DNA of 64,000 nucleotides from Cercis canadensis (lineage: Eukaryota > Streptophyta > Magnoliopsida > Fabales > Fabaceae). The stretch covers positions 902,367-966,366 of the forward strand of contig QAOA01005801.1 in the NCBI GenBank assembly GCA_003255065.1. Direction: 5' to 3'. Under the pieces are notes generated by a model. The model was not told the DNA's origin, ran no database searches, and saw nothing but the letters and a program-made list of their open reading frames with translations. Each line of letters starts with the position of its first letter. Position 1 is the first letter of the stretch. Shown here piece by piece: positions 58,101-64,000 of the stretch. Both the position numbers and the translations under genes were made by a program.

Positions 58101-58937
58101 TGACGTGTAACATCTAGAAGCTGAGATTCATTGAAAGTGAAGTTGGCGTAAGAGAAAATCAAACCACCTGGAAAATGCAGAGGTTCTTGCCAATTTATTA
58201 TGCAAAGTAAACCTCTTTAGAGATCAGAATTTCAACACTTTAACTGCTATGATTTGATGGATCTCTCAAACATGTTCATTACGGCGTTGTCTTGGACTTG
58301 GGTTTTAATTTTCTATCAATAAAGACCCCACTCTATATATTTCATTAGGATTTACAAGCAAACCAATATGCATTTAGTATTAAATTGCATTTGAATGAGT
58401 CGATGACTGCATTTCATAAGGGTAACTCATATGGTCTTTGAAAACAGAACATTCAACAAAGATGAGAAGAAAAAGGATTTCCAAGGAACTAAACAAGTAA
58501 TCAATAAAATATAAACTANTGACGTGTAACATCTAGAAGCTGAGATTCTTTGAAAGTGAAGTTGGCGTAAGAGAAAATCAAACCACCCGGAAAATGCAGA
58601 GGTTCTTGCCAATTTGTTATGCAAAGTAAACCTCTTTAGAGATCAGAATTTCAATACTTTAACTGCTATGATTTGATGGATCTCTCAAACATGTTCATTA
58701 CGGCGTTGTCTTAGACTTGGGTTTTAATTTTCTATCAATAAAGACCCCACTCTATATATTTCATTAGGATTTACAAGCAAACCAATATGCATTTAGTATT
58801 AAATTGCATTTGAATGAGTCGATGACTGCATTTCAGAAGGGTAACTCATATGGTCTTTGAAAACAGAACATTCAACAAAGATCAGAAGAAAAAGGACTTC
58901 TAAGGAACTAAACAAGTAATCAATAAAATATGAACTA
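58101..58937. repeat. Duplicated copies flanking single N
   Basis: Two 418-bp copies, 58101-58518 and 58520-58937, meet at the N at 58519. They differ at about ten positions (for example ACCACCTGG versus ACCACCCGG, CTTGGACTT versus CTTAGACTT), which fits two alleles of a heterozygous plant left side by side. Confidence 0.8.
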
Positions 58938-60899
58938 AGAGAAGCTTCAAAATTAAGTAACAAACTCGCAAATACACAAATTATTGCCTCCATCTAAATC
59001 CACATATAGTTACTTGATCAACAAGGGTGCATATAAAAATTGCCTGAGTAAAATTATTCCTTGAAGATTATTAATAAATTAGTTAATGATTCCTTCAAGT
59101 AAAAACGTCACTGTCGTGCAAGGATAAGAATGACATATCCAAAAGAGGAAGGCCACCACCATACATAACATGCGACTGTTATAGCTTAGAGCAGCTTTAT
59201 CATCTGCTAAGTGCTGAGCTTGTTCTCATCTATTCAGCCAAGTTTGTTATCTAAAGCTTTATTATTTTTTTTTTTTCATTGATTCCATTTATTCTCATCC
59301 AAAGCTCTCAAGGGATAGAATTTGTGGGTCCAATTTATTTATGATCCAGTTGGGTCTTTGTTCTTGCCTTCAACAATCTATCCTCTACCTCTCTCTATAT
59401 CTTCATCTCCAAAATTGTGGCCAGCTACTCAGATTTCGTGTCCATTCGTGGAGTCACGTTGTACTGAAAGGGGATAGGCTACACGAAACAGATTGGCAAT
59501 GCACACAAGCCAAAATAATATATGTAAATCATACTTTCTATTTAGAAACAAACCTATATTGTTGAATTTGATCACGTTACATGACTCTTAATTATTCGAT
59601 TAAAGTGTACATTTAACTTAAAATTGTGCATTATTCAGCATTTCCGCTCAACATGAGTCATATAATATGATCGGATCTAAATCCTATATTACTGGTACAT
59701 ATAAAAGAAAACCTTTGTACTTTTGGAAATTTGATTGATGCACCATGAATTAGGAGTTTTCATGCTTCTCCAACAATTTACTTTATGATTTAGATTAACT
59801 GCATTTTGCATTTAATTCTTAATGCGTTTGGTAAATTGGTTTCCTAAATAACTCATTCTATGCCTAAAATTTTTAATTTTGTAAAAAACAAAGTTAATAA
59901 ACTGGGTTCTGTCATCAAGCTTCCTTCTTAGCTTCCCACTAATAAATTATTTTGGGCAAATAATTTCCCATTTATTTAATAGATTTTATATAAACCCCTC
60001 ATTTGGGGTTGGACAAAGATGAAATGCATTATTTAGGTAATTTCCCTTAATGGTTTATATTTGAATTTATTTAATATATTTAAGTTCGCTAAAGTTTTAT
60101 TAAATTTTTTTTTTCCTTGAATGCATTAGGTTAATGCTGAGATGCATTTTTAAAATCATTTGAAAAGAAACATAATCTTCATTATACTAGTCTAAAAATA
60201 TTTTGACTTAAAAATAAAATAAAATGGTATAAGATACAACTGGGAACTGATTGGCTTCCTTTATCTTTCTTTGTTGGATTGGGAAAGCTTAGAAGAGTTC
60301 ACTTCAAGTGTCCAACGGAATTACATACACAAAAATTAGTTGGCTTGTGAGTGTTCCTTGCTGGTGACACCTAATTGAATCAATCTGTTACTGTTATATC
60401 CGTTAAACAGTAAGGCCCCACAGACACCACTAAAAAGACCAATCAAGAGTTTCATGCACAAATAGTACAAAATACGCCAGCCTACTTTGCTTTCTTTCTG
60501 ATGAATAATCATTAGCTGTTTGATTTGGAAGATTCTTAAATTCACATATATTATATAAAATATTTAAGATTTCAAATTAATATGTTATATTACAGAATAT
60601 GTTCGAAATTCACATGATTTTTTTTTTTTGTTATGAATAGATGGAGTTAAATTTTCTTAATTAGGGACACATATAAGAATATGAATTTAAATATGAGATA
60701 TCAACTTTTTGAAGAGATCCCTATATCAATCATATGTTGTGTGTGCATACTATATCTTATATAATATGTATTAGTAATGATTGATGTGAAGATATATGAA
60801 AGACCTCAAGTATATGCCCTATACTAGTCGGACCTCAATATCCATAATTGGTATATAAGCTATACTTTTCTATCTAATTATAACTTTCTATTTTTTTGA

Positions 60900-61012
60900 T
60901 TCATTAGAAGCTATAAAAGAGAGGCTAGTTTATTCTCTCCAAAAATCTTACCCACCAACCCCTAATGTGATTTAAACTCGGTATCTTTATACTCAACCAC
61001 TCCGGTGTCCTC
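60900..61012 (-). mobile_element. SINE-like remnant
   Basis: On the minus strand ACACCGGAGTGGTTGAGTAT is followed by AAAGATACCGAGTTTAAATC, then a unique-looking 3' part. The head matches the 45.6-kb remnant. Confidence 0.45.
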
Positions 61013-62109
61013 TTGAAAACTCTAATCCTAAATTCCTAATGTAAAATGTATTGAGATATGTATTATACAACATGCAAGTAAGCGAGTAAATTTAATTTTT
61101 CTAGATGTAGTTTTTATAATATGTTATAAATTAGCATATTAATTTATATAGACATGTTATATAAATTCTAAAATGACTAAACTCATTGAAGTATCAAAAA
61201 GTTTTAATTCCCCCACCCCCTAATTTTATGTAGTATCTTCAAGGTATACGCAATATAGATGTATCTCCACTTTTATGGTTTTTTTTTTTTTTTATTTTCA
61301 TTTGTTCTGTTTTAACTTTTTGGTTTGGTGAGAGATCAAAGATGAACTTGTGACTTGTGAAAGATGATGCAACATGATGGGTGCCCAAAACATCACACAA
61401 CTAATTTTCAACTATAAAATGCTGTTACTATAATTGCTGTTGCTATATATGCTTCAAGTTCAAGCTTGAGACAAAAAGTGTTTGGTGGCCCTTTCATTGT
61501 ATCCAAATTTGTCTTCACTTACCCGCTAGTCTTTAGAAGTGCTTAACTGGAAACTGAAAAGCACTTATAGTGTAGCCATTGTAGAAAAAATCCTATAGTA
61601 TTGGCAAATAAAGATAAGGCTACTATTATGCTATAATATTGGGAAAATAAAGATATCGCTGCCAGATGCCATATAAGGAGATATATAAATTTGTATTTTC
61701 AAACAAGGAAAAGACCAAAAGAAAGAAACAAATCTTATTATTGAGATATAGTGACACTATTAATTTGTTTAATACTTTGAACTTCTTAAAATATTTTATT
61801 TTTTTTCTCTCTCCTAATTATTGTTGTTAGTATAAAAACAAGAAGATTTGCTTCTCTTTTTCTAATAATTAATGAATATTACAAAGCTAAGGTCTAAATA
61901 ATGAATAGGGTTCAATTAAAAAAATAAGGCATACTATAATTCGTATTAAAAAAAAATACGGCGATACTGATTGGTCCTATAAATTAGGGTATAATCTTTG
62001 TACTATATATCTGGCATCACTAACATTAAGGGATTTGGCTGTTAGGATATTTTTTTTCTTCTAATTAATAAGTGTTTATATATAGTGGGTATTATTCTTT
62101 TTTGGTATT

Positions 62110-62200
62110 TTTAACTACAATTTTGAATTCGAACACAGAACTCACAAACATTGACGACGATCTCATAAATACCACTCAACTACAAACTGTTTGGTATATA
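62110..62200 (-). mobile_element. SINE-like remnant
   Basis: On the minus strand AGTTTGTAGTTGAGTGGTAT leads to a box-B-like GTGTTCGAATTC and then AAAATTGTAG. The last words are shared with the 17.9-kb remnant. Confidence 0.45.
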
Positions 62201-64000
62201 TAGAAGTGTCATTCTGATCTTTTGATTTTTGTGTAAAGGTATTGAAACAAAACAATGATCAAAGAAGAGAAGCAGAGACTAAACCAGACCATGAATTAAC
62301 CCAAATTAACTAAAACGTATGGCCATTACTTTGCTCTTGAAAAGGTCTAGCACACAACAATTACTGAAAAAACATAAACCAAACCATTACGTATACTCAT
62401 AACTTTTTCCTTGAAAAGATGCTTGTTTTACCACATATATGCACGCATTGTCATTCTTCAAACTACTTTACTTAATTACTATTTTGAACACAAATTCTCG
62501 TAATCTTTTTCAAAGCAACTATTTTTTATGCGGAAAACTGTATAGCACTTTTAGAAATTTATTTTATTGAGTTGTGGTAGCATGTGATCCCAACCCTCTT
62601 GTGTGGACCTCACATGCCATACTCTATAGACAGTAGGTAACCTATCCTTAATATTTTATACATATTTTTGGGTCAATGGTATCAATTTTTAATTATGTTA
62701 TACCTATCTTTGCTTTACATTTTTTTTTTTTGAAAGAATTTGGTATATATACCATTGATCATGGAGGACATATTCTTTATTGTGATTATTCTCATTGCAA
62801 CTCTAAAGATAATGTCATATATCAATATCAATATCATTATTATGATGTTTATCTTATGTCTACCACCCCTTATCCAATCATTTATCATATAATGTTTATC
62901 TTAATTAGTATACTAATAAAAGCTTGTGGGGTCAGTAGAGTTAGGCACAGAATGTTTACATGCATGAACACACATAATATAATGTTGTTTATACATTCTT
63001 TGTGTGGGGTAAGTATGGACTTGACCATAATATTCAGACCAAAAAAAAAAAAAAAACTGTAGTGGTGACTATTCAGAAGTTGAGTGGCAGAAGAAAGAGC
63101 TAGGGACCAATAAAAGAGACAAAAAATAAAAAAACTCACTTATTCTGCAAATAGAGTCACGGGATTTGATCCTTTTCATAGTGCTATAGTCAGTGCAAGT
63201 TACATCACGAGGATGAATTTTTTTAAGTCATTGATAAACACCCAATGACAATAGGTTTATTTTGTACCATTTGCAAGTAAAGTCTCCATATTTGGTAGGT
63301 AGAGAGAACCTTCAGAAACTGTCAAACATTTTGACTGCCATATTTCTCCCTCCCTGCTAACCCTCTCTTTATTTTCTCCATAATCATAAATGAAGACCAA
63401 GAAATTTAACTATGAAAATATGTTTATTTAGTCCTTAACTCTTAAGGGGTTATTAAGTGGTTGTTTAATGTCAAAAAGAGCAGCTTTCTTGGTGTATTGG
63501 TAATTATGAATGATGTGCAAAACATGCATCACAGCCGGCTCTAGAAGAAAGAAAAGAGATGCTCTCGTCCGTGACCAAACTTCAATTTACAAACAAGAAA
63601 TGCTAAATTCATAATTTTAATGTCACTTAAAAGTTTAAACTATTAATTAAAGTATATAAACTCGATATGAATTGTGATATAGCAAAATCCATATTTGACA
63701 AAGAATAAAAATAAAAATGACCTAAAGGTTTGAATTTATGAGTTCACGCAAAGTATCTAGATCCCTGGGTACTAGACAAATTGTAGAGATGAATATGAAA
63801 TATAGATCGTTTTGGTGTTTTGCTTTTTGTTTTTTTATTTTCCAAAGTTATGGCAAATAATATTATATATATATAATTGATGAATATGATATATATAGTA
63901 GCTATATAGTATAATAGGTTAGTCCAAGTGAGACGGGGAGTGCCACCCACTGAGTCTAACTGCGTGTTAAACTCACTCACTCATCTGCCTCATTCTAGCT

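Larger units (their letters stand above)
58938..64000. other. Long intergenic region, no gene recognised
   Basis: These 5 kb are AT-rich. Two SINE-like remnants (60.9-61.0 and 62.1-62.2 kb) and a poly(A) run near 63045 are present. Frames such as 59341-59565, 60336-60545 and 62676-63062 show no family resemblance or splice structure. The last 100 bp (63920-64000) has higher GC and could belong to a gene beyond the right edge, but nothing can be identified. Confidence 0.5.

Noticed and set aside
62676..63062. 128-codon frame with many Tyr, His and Ile
   Set aside because: AT-rich random composition, ends in a poly(A)-derived Lys run, no homology.
1..64000. tRNA, rRNA, CRISPR arrays, operons or prokaryotic signals
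   Set aside because: None found by reading; tRNA-like words all belong to SINE-like repeats, and the gene structure is plainly that of a plant nucleus.

Overview
This is eudicot plant nuclear DNA: AT-rich, with intron-containing genes that follow GT-AG splicing, long AT-rich intergenic stretches full of small transposons, and proteins that match plant families closely. I see no prokaryotic or organellar features. Frequent single-base N gaps flanked by near-identical copies suggest a draft assembly of a heterozygous diploid. I cannot name the species; a woody rosid would fit, but that is a guess.

Layout. 1-4.2 kb: 5' end of a PP4 regulatory subunit 3 gene (minus, runs off the left edge). 5.6-7.0 kb: LTR-like repeat with a GC-rich internal minisatellite. 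8.9-14.2 kb: plastidial dihydrolipoyl dehydrogenase (15 exons, 571 aa). 16.3-16.6 kb: ribosomal protein eL29 (minus). 17.0-17.7 kb: a MITE nested inside another MITE. 18.5-20.7 kb: hAT-like element carrying a TPR-protein gene fragment. 21.0-23.0 and 24.3-26.3 kb: tandem pair of SAR1 GTPase genes. 28.3-35.9 kb: CAMTA5/6-type calmodulin-binding transcription factor (minus, 13 coding exons, 920 aa). 37.9-39.1 kb: gene fragments, including a MurE piece. 41.4-44.9 kb: TIR element carrying a PPR (EMB2261-like) fragment, with a large foldback element inside. 46.5-48.8 kb: chitinase-like protein of the CTL1/CTL2 type. 49.55-50.2 kb: assembly gap of 656 N. 50.8-52.0 kb: two MITEs with perfect 9-bp target duplications. 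53.0-57.3 kb: peroxisomal acyl-activating enzyme (AAE7/ACN1 type) ending in SKL. 57.4-64 kb: no gene recognised; one false duplication and SINE-like remnants.

The genes do not form a pathway. They are housekeeping or regulatory genes: plastid fatty-acid precursor supply, translation, ER-to-Golgi COPII transport, calcium signalling, cell-wall assembly and peroxisomal acetate activation. The most interesting material is regulatory and structural. The SAR1 pair shows one copy with a near-perfect ER-stress element and the other with a transposon directly in its upstream region. Several host gene fragments sit inside or beside DNA transposons, and a set of Mutator-type MITEs can be dated relative to each other by nesting. 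I did not find an undescribed multi-gene system.
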